Source: a virus. Taken from it: a stretch of DNA of 64,000 nucleotides. The position numbers and the translations under genes are program-made. Location of the stretch: positions 17,266-81,265 of IMG/VR virus record IMGVR_UViG_3300012001_000006; one strand, 5' to 3'. Each line of letters begins with the position of its first letter. The stretch's first letter is position 1. Shown here one piece after another: positions 39,243-48,020 of this stretch. A model generated the notes under the pieces. The model had not been told where the DNA came from and ran no database searches. It saw only the letters and a program-made list of their open reading frames with translations.

Positions 39243-39867
39243 ACGACACGTTCTGGTTGCTGATGCCGGGGAATGCGCCGAAGTTCGCCTGGTTGCCGTG
39301 CGCCTCGCAGCCATTGATGCCACGCAACGACAGGTCGCAGGAAGTCATCGCTCCCTGATACCCGCACTCGACCCCCTTGAAACGAAACTGACAGTAATCG
39401 CGCGTCTGGATACGCAACGGGAAGGTTTTTGTGATGATGTTTTCGGCGCCGAGCGTGAATGTGCAGGTGTAATTTGTTGAGGTCGCGCCGATCACGACGA
39501 AGTATTCGACGACTTCTGGCGGCTGTGCTAGGTTGCCGGCGTTCACAACCGAGATCGCCACATTGAAGCCGACACCGCCCCCGTAAAGCTGCATTTGAGA
39601 TTGCACCGCCAGCGAGTGGTCGTTCATCGTGAGATTCACAGACGACTGCTTGCCAGACTCCTCCCGCAGCTCGATATCGAAGCTGGCCGGCAGGTAGGTA
39701 TGACCGTTAAAGACGATCTCTTCCGTGTTGCGGACTAGGTTCATCGTCTGCACGACGGCGCCTGTGATCGGATTGACGACATCGATATCCAGGCAGATTA
39801 GCCAGGGAACGTCGGAAGAAAGCCGGTTCTTCTCAATAATGCTGGCGACGGAAAGTGATTTACTCAT
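39235..39867 (-). CDS. Minor tail protein L-like, Cys-rich C-terminus
   Basis: A 210-aa tail tip protein. The C-terminal motif YCQFRFKGVECGYQG ... SCDLSLRGINGCEAHGNQAN contains four Cys in the spacing seen in lambda gpL, whose C-terminal domain binds an iron-sulfur cluster. The N-terminal 150 residues form the hub-like part. The ATG stands six bases after a TATAAT box with no ribosome-binding site, so the mRNA from that promoter may be leaderless. Confidence 0.85.
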   Translation of the reverse strand: MSKSLSVASIIEKNRLSSDVPWLICLDIDVVNPITGAVVQTMNLVRNTEEIVFNGHTYLPASFDIELREESGKQSSVNLTMNDHSLAVQSQMQLYGGGVGFNVAISVVNAGNLAQPPEVVEYFVVIGATSTNYTCTFTLGAENIITKTFPLRIQTRDYCQFRFKGVECGYQGAMTSCDLSLRGINGCEAHGNQANFGAFPGISNQNVSYG

Positions 39868-39873
39868 GCCGGC

Positions 39874-39903
39874 ATTATATATCAGTCAGTTGTGACTTAT
39901 CAA
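39874..39903 (-). promoter_or_regulatory. Promoter with operator before the L-like gene
   Basis: Minus strand TTGATA, 18 nt, TATAAT. The spacer begins with AGTCA-CAAC-TGACT. The predicted start falls on or beside the ATG at 39867. Confidence 0.65.
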
Positions 39904-39907
39904 GTGA

Positions 39908-40273
39908 TTACGCCTGTTGCAAGGAAAACTGAACATCCCAACGCTGCGCGGTGCCGATGCCGGTGTACTTAAAGTTTAGCTTCTTATCCATAAATCGCAC
40001 CTGAAAGACCGCCTTGTCGATCGGATCAGTCCAGGCAAAAATCACCGAGCCGCCCTTCACGGTGTCGTAAAACGCCTGAAGTGCGCCGCGATCCGCGTTC
40101 GACAGGTTCGTGAAGCCGGACGTGAAGGAGCGGCGTGGCGCGCGGGTCGTCTTGGCGCGCGAGACAACGTAGCCGCCATCCATCTTCGACTGCATCGATA
40201 CGTCTTCCTGCTCGACGGAGTAGAATTTGGAATCCTGACCTGTTGAAAGCGTTGGGAAGATAGGGGTGGTCAT
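39908..40273 (-). CDS. Minor tail protein (lambda gpM-like position)
   Basis: A 121-aa protein between tape measure and L, as gpM in lambda. The central region SRAKTTRAPRRSFTSGFTNL and the closing AQRWDVQFSLQQA are typical of this small beta-rich tail protein class. AAGGA precedes the ATG. The call rests mainly on gene order and size. Confidence 0.75.
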   Translation of the reverse strand: MTTPIFPTLSTGQDSKFYSVEQEDVSMQSKMDGGYVVSRAKTTRAPRRSFTSGFTNLSNADRGALQAFYDTVKGGSVIFAWTDPIDKAVFQVRFMDKKLNFKYTGIGTAQRWDVQFSLQQA

Positions 40274-40283
40274 TTACATATCC

Positions 40284-43200
40284 TTATTTTAGCGCCGACT
40301 TCATACCGGAGCGGAAGCCGCCGGCCTGGTTCGCCGCGGTTAGAACGACATCTAAAATCATTTGGGCGCCATCCATGCGCGGCTGACCCTGCTGAGCGCT
40401 AACAGGCTGGCCGCTTTGGTTAATAACGTTGACGGTTACGTTTGGCGCCGAATTTCCCTGCTGGCTGCCCTTCATTGTTACAGGGATGCTGCGACCGTCT
40501 GGAAGCGGCACGTATGCTTCGGGGCCAGCCTCGCCGTAGATCGCGACCTGCGGGCTGTTCGCGATGCCGCCGGAGGCGTATTTGCGCAACTCCATCGACC
40601 CCATGCTTGTCATGACGCCGCCGTTCGCAAAGGCGGTCGCGTAATCTGCGTACGTTAAGCCGTCGATGTTCTGGCCGTAAAAGTTCGAGCCGCCTAATCC
40701 ACCGCCTAATCCACCGCCTAATCCACCGCCAGAGGCGCCTGCGCGAAGATTATTCATAAACGTGGTCAAGGCGGCGTTAGTGCTGCCAACCGTAGTCGTC
40801 ATACTCGCTAGAGCCGTTGTATTTGCGGTGGTCGCTGATGTCTCGGCGGACTTGCTTGCCGTCTTTGTCACGCCGCCACCCAATGACGAACCACCACCGA
40901 ACAGACCGCTAAGAAAGTTCGTGCCGGCGCTGACGACGCTCTTCAATGAATCACCAATCGCCTTTTTAATCGCCACGTCCGCTATGCTTGTCAAAACCGA
41001 CTGCATGTAGCCGAGGATGTTATCCTTGAACTGCTTCATGCGGCTTTCGCCTTTCGTCATCGACTTTTCAAGCAGCGAAACGAAGCCTGATGCCCATTGA
41101 TCTTGCAGGCTATTAAGCTGTTGCGTCGTATCTTGCCATTGACGATTTAAGCTAACAATAGGCTGTTCCAGAGCGTGCGCAAGCTCCTGGGCCTGCCTCG
41201 TCATGGTCAAGTTGTGCTGCGCCTGTTCTTTCTCAATCAGCGCGTCGGATTTAGCATTGATGCCGACAATTTCGTCCGCGGTTGAGGAGGCGATTTCCGT
41301 TTCGCGCCGCTTGTTAAACTCGAATACGCGTTGCGCCGTTTCGTCATTTTCCTTCTTGTTTGCCTCGCTGAACTGCTGACGGATCGCGTCATCGTGGGTT
41401 ATATCCCACTTCGGAATCTTGTTCTTCTGCGTGACATCGGCGGTATTGTTCGCCAAGTCTGCGCCGGCCTGATTGAAGAGCGCCTTATTCTTCGCCCTCT
41501 CCCATTCTGCAAACCCCACCGTGCCGGCTTTCAGACTCTCCCCCGTACGGGCGAACTCCCTGTCCAGCGCGCGAAGTGCGTCCGACTGCTTGGTCAAGCT
41601 GCCGCCGTTCATACGCTCCATCGCGGCGTCAAACTCGCCCGACGTTGCGGCCGCGCGCTCATTTGCGTAGACGACCGCCTTGGTCTGCGCAGCCAGCAGC
41701 ATTTCTTGTGCTGTTTTCGCTTTTAGCCTATTGATTTCGTCGGAGTCGGCGGCGGGTCGTACCTTGATTGGCTTGCCGTTCTTGTCTTTCGCATCCTTGT
41801 CGTACTTTCCGGCGGCCCGATTGCCCTCGATGATCGACGCAGCTTCATCTTTCAAGGTTGCGAGCTTTTCGCCACCCGAGATGAGCGCCTTGAGCTTTGC
41901 TTCCTGTGCGCCAAGTTTGCCGTCAGCTTCCGCGAGCGCAGCCGTCAGTGGATCTTCGCGATTAGCGCGACCACCATGTCCGCCAGTGACGTTTGCGGCG
42001 TCAATGACCCGCTGCGCGGCTGCGTCAGCGCCCGTTTTCGCAACCGGCTTCGCCACTACTGGCGCGACCGGCGGCAACCCTAGCCCTGCCGCTTCGCGAT
42101 CAGCTTGACGCTGCGCCGCCTGACGCTCCTCCCATGTGCCTTTTTTACGATCTGCCTTCTCTTTTTCCGTCAGCGTGCCGGACGCAAGGCGTCCGTTGTA
42201 TGACTCGCCGTTCCGATCGTCTCTTTCGGCCGCCAGGCGCATCTTGCCGGCTTCGTCGGTGAAGAATGCGCGCGTCTTGGATACCGCGTCCGCGATTGTG
42301 TCGTAAAACCGCGCGCCGAACGAAATAGCCCAATCGATCACCTTCGCACCACCAACCTCCAGGTTGGCAACCCAATCGGTCAACTGGTACAGCATCGCCA
42401 GTTCGCCGATGATCGGAATCATCTTGAGGAATGCGGAGCCAATCTTACCGGCGATACCGATCATCTTGGCGCCGGCGCCCAATACCATTTCGCCGGCACT
42501 TACCGCACCCGCGCCGAACTTACCGAGCGACGGAACTGCCGTTGCGATCTTCTCGCCGACGCCGCCGATCGCGTTACCCATCCCTGCGTAACCTGGAATG
42601 GAGGCGGCGACCTTGCTGGCTGATTCACCGATATTCACGTTCCACTTCGCGCTTTCAACATTCCCCAGGCCGAACATGCGCGTCAAGAGCGAGCCGGAGT
42701 TGGTGACTGTGCCAAATGCGCTGGATGCCGCGGTTGCGCCGCCGGCCATGTTGCGCAAGATACTCACGAACGAGCCGGCCATACCGAACATACTGGCGAA
42801 GCCTTTGAACGCCAGTACCGCACCACCAATTGACGCTGCGATCGCGCCAAACTGAACCACCATCGGGTTCGCTGTTGCAAACTCTTTGGCTTTCTGCACG
42901 ATGCTTGAAAACGCAGTCAAAAGCTCTTTCAAGACCGGCAATAGCTGCGTACCGACCAGCATCGCAACGTCGGTCGCTTGCGCCTTGAAGTCCTTCATCT
43001 GGCGGTCGTACGTTTGCTGCAAATCCTTGTCAACCCCGTCAATTCCCTTCGAGCCTGTAATCGTCTTGCTCTGCTCGGCCAAACGCTTCTGTGAGCGTGG
43101 GTCGCCGGCGGTCATCAGCGCTTGCGCGGCGGTCGTGGTGATCCCCAGATGGGCCAGGTACATCGACACGGCAGTCATCTGGTTCTCGGCAGAGTTGACA

Positions 43201-45092
43201 TCCTTGCCTTGGTAGAACTTCGCGACGTTGCCTTGCTTCTGCGTGTACGCGATGATGTCCGGCATGATCGACTGCACCGCGGCGACCGGATTTTTCAGCC
43301 ACAGGTCGGCATTCTTGAAGCCGCCATGCTTGGCATCCTTCAAGACGCCGGCGTTGTCTTTCGACATATCGAGACCGGAGGTATTCATCACGCCGGCGCC
43401 CGCGAATTCCTTAACTGCTTCGCTGCTCAAGCCTTTACCGAGCGCGTAGGACTGCATCATCTTGAACGCGGTGCCGACCGTAGACACGCCGCCGGCCGAA
43501 CCACCGCCGTCGCCGCCGCCTGCAACCTTGAATTGATCAACCACGCCTGCAAGGTTGATCAGGCCCGCGTCGCTCAACTGACCGGCGCCGACACCCAGGC
43601 GTCGCAGCACCGTTTCAATGTCTTGCGTCTGCACCTTGCCGGCCGTGCCGATCGAAATCTTCTGCAAGGTCTCGAACGTGCGCTTTGTGGCTTCAGGATC
43701 AGCCGTTTGTTGCCGCATTTCGGCCACGCCGTACATATTGCGAATGGTCGATTGCGTGTCGCCATGCACCAAATCGAGCGACTTCAGATTGTTCGAAGCC
43801 TTGACCGCGGACTCAAGCGTCTTGTTGATGATGTCCGCGTTGTTCGAGCCGATCGAGGCGATCGCCGACATGCGCGACTTGATCGCGTCCAGTGTCGAGA
43901 GGAACTTCAGATTGTTGCTCATCGCTTCCGAATCGGCATAGATGCCGGCTTCTTCCGCTTTTGGCAGGTTCAACGCGCCGACGATCACCTTCTGGCGCTG
44001 CATCTCGTCAGCCGCGCCGATCGATGCGCCGATACCCTTTTCAATCTTGGCGCCGGCGTACATCTGCGCCATGCCCTTCCACATCTGGCCCATCGAGGCG
44101 ACTTGCGCGCGCTGCTCCTCGAAGCGCTGCCGTTCGGACAGTTGGAAGTTGCGAATTTGTGCGGCCGACTCATCGGCGTTCGCGCGACGTTCAGCGAAGG
44201 CGGCCTTGTCAGCCTCGCGACGCATCTTGGTCAGGCGAATGATCTCTTCCGCGTTTGACTGCTCAACGTGAGCTAGAACGCCTGCCGCGCCTGCCTGTTG
44301 CGTGGTGAGCTGGATCGACTTCTCGATCTCGGCATTCTTCCACTTCATCTCATTGATGGTGGCCTGAACGTGAGCGGCTTCAGCCTGTGCCTCTGCTGCG
44401 CCGGCCGCGAACGGTGCGGCGTCCTTTCGAATCTGCGCGCCGGTGGCGGCATTCTTGCCGAAGTAATTCTTTGCCGGCGCGACGTTCGCGTCGTACAGGT
44501 GATCCAGCTTGCGCTGAAGCGCGGTTAGTTCCGCAACCGCCCTCTCGCGCTCGGCGATGATTTTGACGTTACCCTGGCGCTCTACCTCCAGCGCCTTGAT
44601 CTTGTTTGCCGCTGTGCCTTCGATCGCGCGCTTGCCGCTGGCGACGCTGTTCGTGTTGGCCTCATCGAGCTGGAGAATACTGGCAACCGTCTTGCGAATA
44701 GCGGGGCCGAGCGAGTCGAGACTTTCGCTATACAGCTTTGTCCACTTGTCGGCGCCGGTCGAGGTCGCTCGTTTGTTTGCGTCCGCAAGCGCATCAACGC
44801 CCTGCGCGGCAGCTTTTGATTTGGAGCCGATCGCGTCGAGCTTCGTGACGGTCTCTGCCATTTGGCTGACCATCGCCTGAAGCGTCTTGCCGACTGCGCC
44901 GAAGCCGCCAGCAAAGGCGGCGATCTCTTTGGTGAGGCCGGAGACTGAACCCTCGATCGAGTCGGCCACCTTGCCGAAGCTCTTCAGCCCTGCCTCGAAT
45001 ACCTTGACGACCTCGCCGGCACTTTTGGTCTTGACGCTGAATCCAGCGTCTTCGAGAGTTAATACGACCTTGATGTCTTTGCTAATCGTCAT
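40284..45092 (-). CDS. Tape measure protein
   Basis: 1602 aa, the expected product for a tail roughly 200-250 nm long under the usual 0.15 nm per residue rule. It is helical and Ala/Lys/Glu-rich throughout. Hydrophobic segments lie in the middle (NPMVVQFGAIAASIGGAVLA; FLKMIPIIGELAMLYQL). The C-terminus has the common tape-measure ending FANGGVMTSMGSMELRKYAS and GEAGPEAYVPLPDG. A Gly/Leu repeat precedes it (12-bp units at 40690-40735). GAGGG ahead of the ATG. Confidence 0.93.
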   Translation of the reverse strand: MTISKDIKVVLTLEDAGFSVKTKSAGEVVKVFEAGLKSFGKVADSIEGSVSGLTKEIAAFAGGFGAVGKTLQAMVSQMAETVTKLDAIGSKSKAAAQGVDALADANKRATSTGADKWTKLYSESLDSLGPAIRKTVASILQLDEANTNSVASGKRAIEGTAANKIKALEVERQGNVKIIAERERAVAELTALQRKLDHLYDANVAPAKNYFGKNAATGAQIRKDAAPFAAGAAEAQAEAAHVQATINEMKWKNAEIEKSIQLTTQQAGAAGVLAHVEQSNAEEIIRLTKMRREADKAAFAERRANADESAAQIRNFQLSERQRFEEQRAQVASMGQMWKGMAQMYAGAKIEKGIGASIGAADEMQRQKVIVGALNLPKAEEAGIYADSEAMSNNLKFLSTLDAIKSRMSAIASIGSNNADIINKTLESAVKASNNLKSLDLVHGDTQSTIRNMYGVAEMRQQTADPEATKRTFETLQKISIGTAGKVQTQDIETVLRRLGVGAGQLSDAGLINLAGVVDQFKVAGGGDGGGSAGGVSTVGTAFKMMQSYALGKGLSSEAVKEFAGAGVMNTSGLDMSKDNAGVLKDAKHGGFKNADLWLKNPVAAVQSIMPDIIAYTQKQGNVAKFYQGKDVNSAENQMTAVSMYLAHLGITTTAAQALMTAGDPRSQKRLAEQSKTITGSKGIDGVDKDLQQTYDRQMKDFKAQATDVAMLVGTQLLPVLKELLTAFSSIVQKAKEFATANPMVVQFGAIAASIGGAVLAFKGFASMFGMAGSFVSILRNMAGGATAASSAFGTVTNSGSLLTRMFGLGNVESAKWNVNIGESASKVAASIPGYAGMGNAIGGVGEKIATAVPSLGKFGAGAVSAGEMVLGAGAKMIGIAGKIGSAFLKMIPIIGELAMLYQLTDWVANLEVGGAKVIDWAISFGARFYDTIADAVSKTRAFFTDEAGKMRLAAERDDRNGESYNGRLASGTLTEKEKADRKKGTWEERQAAQRQADREAAGLGLPPVAPVVAKPVAKTGADAAAQRVIDAANVTGGHGGRANREDPLTAALAEADGKLGAQEAKLKALISGGEKLATLKDEAASIIEGNRAAGKYDKDAKDKNGKPIKVRPAADSDEINRLKAKTAQEMLLAAQTKAVVYANERAAATSGEFDAAMERMNGGSLTKQSDALRALDREFARTGESLKAGTVGFAEWERAKNKALFNQAGADLANNTADVTQKNKIPKWDITHDDAIRQQFSEANKKENDETAQRVFEFNKRRETEIASSTADEIVGINAKSDALIEKEQAQHNLTMTRQAQELAHALEQPIVSLNRQWQDTTQQLNSLQDQWASGFVSLLEKSMTKGESRMKQFKDNILGYMQSVLTSIADVAIKKAIGDSLKSVVSAGTNFLSGLFGGGSSLGGGVTKTASKSAETSATTANTTALASMTTTVGSTNAALTTFMNNLRAGASGGGLGGGLGGGLGGSNFYGQNIDGLTYADYATAFANGGVMTSMGSMELRKYASGGIANSPQVAIYGEAGPEAYVPLPDGRSIPVTMKGSQQGNSAPNVTVNVINQSGQPVSAQQGQPRMDGAQMILDVVLTAANQAGGFRSGMKSALK
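40690..40735 (-). repeat. 12-bp tandem repeat in the tape measure gene
   Basis: About three and a half copies of a CCGCCTAATCCA unit encode GGGL repeats. Confidence 0.8.
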
Positions 45093-45121
45093 GCTGCCCT
45101 CAAGCTATTAAATTTCAGTAA

Positions 45122-45789
45122 TTACGAAAGCCCCTTCAATTCTGCGAAGCCCACCTCGTCTCTTTCATCTATCAACTGCGCCGGTGGCTGGTCTTCCAAC
45201 TTAACCAAGGTGCCTGCCTCGACGACCAAACGCTGTCTGTATGTGGCGGCTCCTTCAGCGCTCTCGCTGCAAACCGCAACCGTCAGCGAGCGCATATCCT
45301 TTTGGGCTTGAATTCGATCGACGTTTCTGCTCATTAGCCAGAACGTCTTCAATGGAAGCGTCATCACTTCCGCGTAGCTCTGGGCGTAAAAGTGCATGAC
45401 TCGACAGAAGAAGAAACCGAAATCGATCTCCTCTATCTGTGCGCCTTTTAGTTTCCCGCTGGTGTGCCGTCCTCTGCTTTGTCGGCTGGAACGGTGTCGG
45501 CCTGCTCGTTATCGCCGCGTACGAATGCGGTAATCGAGCGCAGCTTTTCCAGCGTGAGACCGCCGAGCGCTTCGCGCGGCAGCGTTGGGACACAGCGAAT
45601 GATCATGTCGATGGTTGCTTCGATCTGGTCAACGATGCTGGCAGCGTCCGAGAGCTTTTCAGCAGCGCGGGTTGTTTCGATGAAGTTGGCAACACTCATC
45701 TCGATCACCGGATAGGTGACGCCTTTGATTACCAATTCGCGTGCTTCTTCGTTGGCGCTCAAAGCGTCCAGGTTCAGGATTTTTGCCAT
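45122..45789 (-). CDS. Tail assembly chaperone GT-like fusion by -1 frameshift
   Basis: The frame 45122-45397 has no ribosome-binding site and continues open upstream, in the -1 frame, through the end of the G-like gene. Slipping at GGGAAAC (45451-45457) gives a 222-aa product: G up to GTPAG, then KLKGAQIEEIDFGFFFCRVM and the T part (HFYAQSYAEVMTLPLKTFWL). The T part matches the usual C-terminal extension of gpGT-type chaperones, which bind tape measure and tail tube during assembly. Confidence 0.88.
45448..45789 (-). CDS. Tail assembly chaperone G-like protein
   Basis: The 113-aa zero-frame product, beginning MAKILNLDALSANEEARELV. It is acidic and helical, with an acidic Ala/Glu/Asp tail. 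Its position between tail tube and tape measure and its slippery C-terminal codons (GCG GGA AAC then TAA) identify it as the lambda G equivalent. It would be made in excess over the GT fusion. Confidence 0.85.
   Translation of the reverse strand: MAKILNLDALSANEEARELVIKGVTYPVIEMSVANFIETTRAAEKLSDAASIVDQIEATIDMIIRCVPTLPREALGGLTLEKLRSITAFVRGDNEQADTVPADKAEDGTPAGN
45451..45457 (-). promoter_or_regulatory. -1 programmed frameshift heptamer GGGAAAC
   Basis: Read in the G frame as G GGA AAC, this fits X XXY YYZ, and the stop TAA follows at once. Lambda uses GGGAAAG at the same place. Confidence 0.88.
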
Positions 45790-45809
45790 TTCAGTATTTC
45801 CTTGTAAGG

Positions 45810-45834
45810 AAGCCCCACCGTATAGGTGGGGCTT
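45810..45834 (-). terminator. Strong hairpin after the tail tube gene
   Basis: The 10-bp stem AAGCCCCACC/GGTGGGGCTT with a 5-nt loop. The U tract is poor, so it may act as a partial terminator or mRNA stabiliser below the abundant tail tube gene. Confidence 0.65.
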
Positions 45835-45844
45835 CGTTGGTTGG

Positions 45845-45865
45845 TGAATAAGTCAGGTCTGACTT
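45845..45865 (-). promoter_or_regulatory. Operator with -10-like box after the tail tube gene
   Basis: AAGTCAGACCTGACTT (minus strand) is followed directly by TATTCA. It lies between the tail tube stop and the hairpin at 45810-45834. Confidence 0.55.
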
Positions 45866-45867
45866 AG

Positions 45868-46710
45868 TTAGCTGCCGACAGAAAAGAGCTTGCCGGTGTT
45901 TGGGTCTGGATAGCCGGTGAAATCACAGTTGTACACGCGCTCATTTTCGAGCTTGTATGCAAAGGTCAATCCACCTGCTGTGCCGGCCAGCGGGATCACG
46001 AAATCTTCCGACTGGTCGTTGTCGGGCCGCGACTTCGGATGCAGACGAAGTTCCTTGGCTGTCGACAACAGATCGACACCAACGCCGTTGGTCACATCGA
46101 CGCGAGCGACAGTTCCGTCAACACCGCCGGTCAGGGTTGCGCCGGACACGGTAACGGAGGCGCCGGCAGTGCCGCTCGCCAGCGTGAAGGCGTTGCCGAT
46201 GACGCCGCGCATACCGTACGCGACGTTCACAATCGCGCCGACAGCCGAGTAGGATGCGACGTTGAGGGCGGGAGCGACCGAGCTGTTCAGCACGGCAGCC
46301 AAAGCTGCGGCCGAAGCGGCAGCGGTGGCGCCGATGGTAACTTCATTCACTGCGGCGGCCAGCGTCTTGAAGGTCAGAGTTTGACCATTCACGACGACCG
46401 TTTGACCGGTGGTTGGCTGAACGGCGACAGTCATCTGGCCGGCTGCGGCAACGGCATCCGTTACCAGCGTTGCGCCTGGCATAACCTTCACCAGATTGTC
46501 CAGCGTGGTTTCGGCCATAGGCACCTTGACCGTCACTTCGCGGCCCATGATGTATTCGTTGATGGAGGTTTTGCCGAATTGATCGACTGTGACCTTGTGG
46601 GTGTCCGTCTTTACGGCCACTTCAACGCCGCCTTGGGTGTAACCCAAGTCACCGCCGCCGAAGAAGACCTTACAAACGCCCAACTTGACGTTTCTTGTAT
46701 CACTTGCCAT
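45868..46710 (-). CDS. Major tail tube protein
   Basis: A 280-aa protein at the lambda gpV position. It begins MASDTRNVKLGVCKVFFGGG with DLGYTQGGVEVAV. It contains an Ala/Val/Thr-rich inserted segment (about 90-180: TVAVQPTTGQTVVVNGQTLT; AAASAAALAAVLNSS) that looks like an added surface domain. The C-terminus (GGLTFAYKLENERVYNCDFT) returns to the tube fold. The start at 46710 was chosen for its AAGGAG site. Dedicated upstream operator and downstream hairpin suggest separate dosage control. Confidence 0.8.
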   Translation of the reverse strand: MASDTRNVKLGVCKVFFGGGDLGYTQGGVEVAVKTDTHKVTVDQFGKTSINEYIMGREVTVKVPMAETTLDNLVKVMPGATLVTDAVAAAGQMTVAVQPTTGQTVVVNGQTLTFKTLAAAVNEVTIGATAAASAAALAAVLNSSVAPALNVASYSAVGAIVNVAYGMRGVIGNAFTLASGTAGASVTVSGATLTGGVDGTVARVDVTNGVGVDLLSTAKELRLHPKSRPDNDQSEDFVIPLAGTAGGLTFAYKLENERVYNCDFTGYPDPNTGKLFSVGS

Positions 46711-46747
46711 TTTAAAACTCCTTTGCAAAGGAAAACCGGATGAGATA

Positions 46748-46761
46748 AGTCAGTACTGACT
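46748..46761 (-). promoter_or_regulatory. Perfect palindromic operator before the tail tube gene
   Basis: AGTCAGTACTGACT is a perfect 14-bp palindrome and the clearest consensus core. TTGTGG stands upstream; the -10 would overlap the palindrome (TACTGA). It faces the tail tube gene at 46710. Confidence 0.6.
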
Positions 46762-46792
46762 GCTTGACTATACCACAAAAGAGGCTAAACGC

Positions 46793-47290
46793 CTAGCTGA
46801 GAGACTGCATGATTTCGCCCAAGGCAACCATCAGCATTTCGTCCATTTCTTTTTCCATCACCTGCTCGGCCGCGCGCTCCAGAAAGGCGCCACCGACAAG
46901 TTCCGGCTGACCAGATTGCTTCGCCTGCGACTCAGGGCCAGGCATCATGAAGCCGACCGGATACATATGCTCATTGACCTCGTACGCATAGTCGCCGACC
47001 GTCTTGCCTGGTCGATCCGGCACCGGCATATCGGTATCGACATACACAGCGACCTCTACCTTGCCATACGAGCCAAACTGTCCCGTGGCGCTGCGAGGCT
47101 GCTGTATGTCCCTGTCCGGCACCATCTTGATCGCCTCCTCCAAAAGACCGTGATCTCTTGGCGCCATCTTGACGGCTAAATCCTGGATCTTCGCGCCGGC
47201 GTCGACCATTTGGCGCACGACTGCTTTTTTGGCGGTCGATTCGAGCGTCAGAAACAACTCCCCATGCGTGCCGATAACCTCGACGCCCAT
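46793..47290 (-). CDS. Head-tail joining / tail completion protein (gp10-like)
   Basis: A 165-aa protein. MVDAGAKIQDLAVKMAPRDH then GLLEEAIK matches the HK97 gp10-type tail-component pattern (a helix followed by AP-x-x-x-G-x-L). PYxVE-like YAYEVNEHMYPVGF and a C-terminal helix also fit. It lies between the tail tube and the next connector gene, whose stop it overlaps by one base. Confidence 0.7.
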   Translation of the reverse strand: MGVEVIGTHGELFLTLESTAKKAVVRQMVDAGAKIQDLAVKMAPRDHGLLEEAIKMVPDRDIQQPRSATGQFGSYGKVEVAVYVDTDMPVPDRPGKTVGDYAYEVNEHMYPVGFMMPGPESQAKQSGQPELVGGAFLERAAEQVMEKEMDEMLMVALGEIMQSLS

Positions 47291-47673
47291 TATGGCGCCT
47301 TGACGTAGGTAACTTCGAACATGGCGTTGAATTCGATCAGGTTGCCTTTCGACAGCGGGTATGCGACAGGCTCCGTTTTCGGCCGGCTGAATTTGAAATA
47401 AGCGTCCTCGACCTGCGTTTCGTTGAGCGTCAGGATAGCGATCACCCGATTCATCAAGGTCTCTGTCTCAGCGTACGAATGACCGCGGACGATGAGCTGG
47501 AACTCCGTGCGGAAGTAGCCAGGCATCTCGTAGTTGATCCTGGCGCCTGAAAGCGGATTGCGCAGCAAAATGGCTGATTCGGCTTCGGCCGGCATCATGT
47601 TCAGAAAGATGGACTCCCCGCGGACGCCAACACTTTCGCCTTCAAGAAGGTCAGCCAGCGGCATTAGGTTCAT
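47290..47673 (-). CDS. Tail terminator / connector-like protein (127 aa)
   Basis: The ATG at 47673 overlaps the upstream stop (ATGA) with GGAG nearby. The protein contains GYFRTEFQLIVRGHSYAETE and ETLMNRVIAILTL, which recalls phage tail-terminator proteins of the gpU/DUF3168 type. The identification is positional and tentative. Confidence 0.6.
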   Translation of the reverse strand: MNLMPLADLLEGESVGVRGESIFLNMMPAEAESAILLRNPLSGARINYEMPGYFRTEFQLIVRGHSYAETETLMNRVIAILTLNETQVEDAYFKFSRPKTEPVAYPLSKGNLIEFNAMFEVTYVKAP

Positions 47674-48020
47674 TTCGCGCTCCACATTGATACGTCAACT
47701 TGATAGTGGTCGAGCTTGCCTTGCAGGTCGAACCGAGGGAACATGCCGCGAATGCGCAGGCTGTATCCGTTCAGCTTCACAATGTCGTCGATGCGGCCGC
47801 GGGTGGCCGCGGTCAGCAAAATAGTTGACATCGTTTCCAGCTCCAGAGCGCTGCCGCGCGAGGCTGAGCTGTCCGCGCGTACCGAGGACTTTTCGTTCTC
47901 GATCATCAGCTTGATGATAGAGCAGCGTTCCTTCACCAATTTGCCAGGGATCGGCTGACTGTAGATGTCGGTCTTGCCGGAAGTAAGCTGAATGAGGCAG
48001 TCGAGGTTCGGGCTAAACAT
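47670..48020 (-). CDS. Head-tail connector-like protein (116 aa)
   Basis: A beta-rich product (TDIYSQPIPGKLVKERCSII; LNGYSLRIRGMFPRFDLQGK) between the 222-aa protein and the terminator-like protein. The size fits a head-closure (stopper) protein. No signature motif is visible; the call rests on order. Confidence 0.55.
   Translation of the reverse strand: MFSPNLDCLIQLTSGKTDIYSQPIPGKLVKERCSIIKLMIENEKSSVRADSSASRGSALELETMSTILLTAATRGRIDDIVKLNGYSLRIRGMFPRFDLQGKLDHYQVDVSMWSAK

Noticed and set aside
45122-45397. The 91-codon T frame as an independent gene.
   Set aside because: No ribosome-binding site is present and the frame is open upstream to a perfect slippery site, so it is the end of a frameshift fusion.
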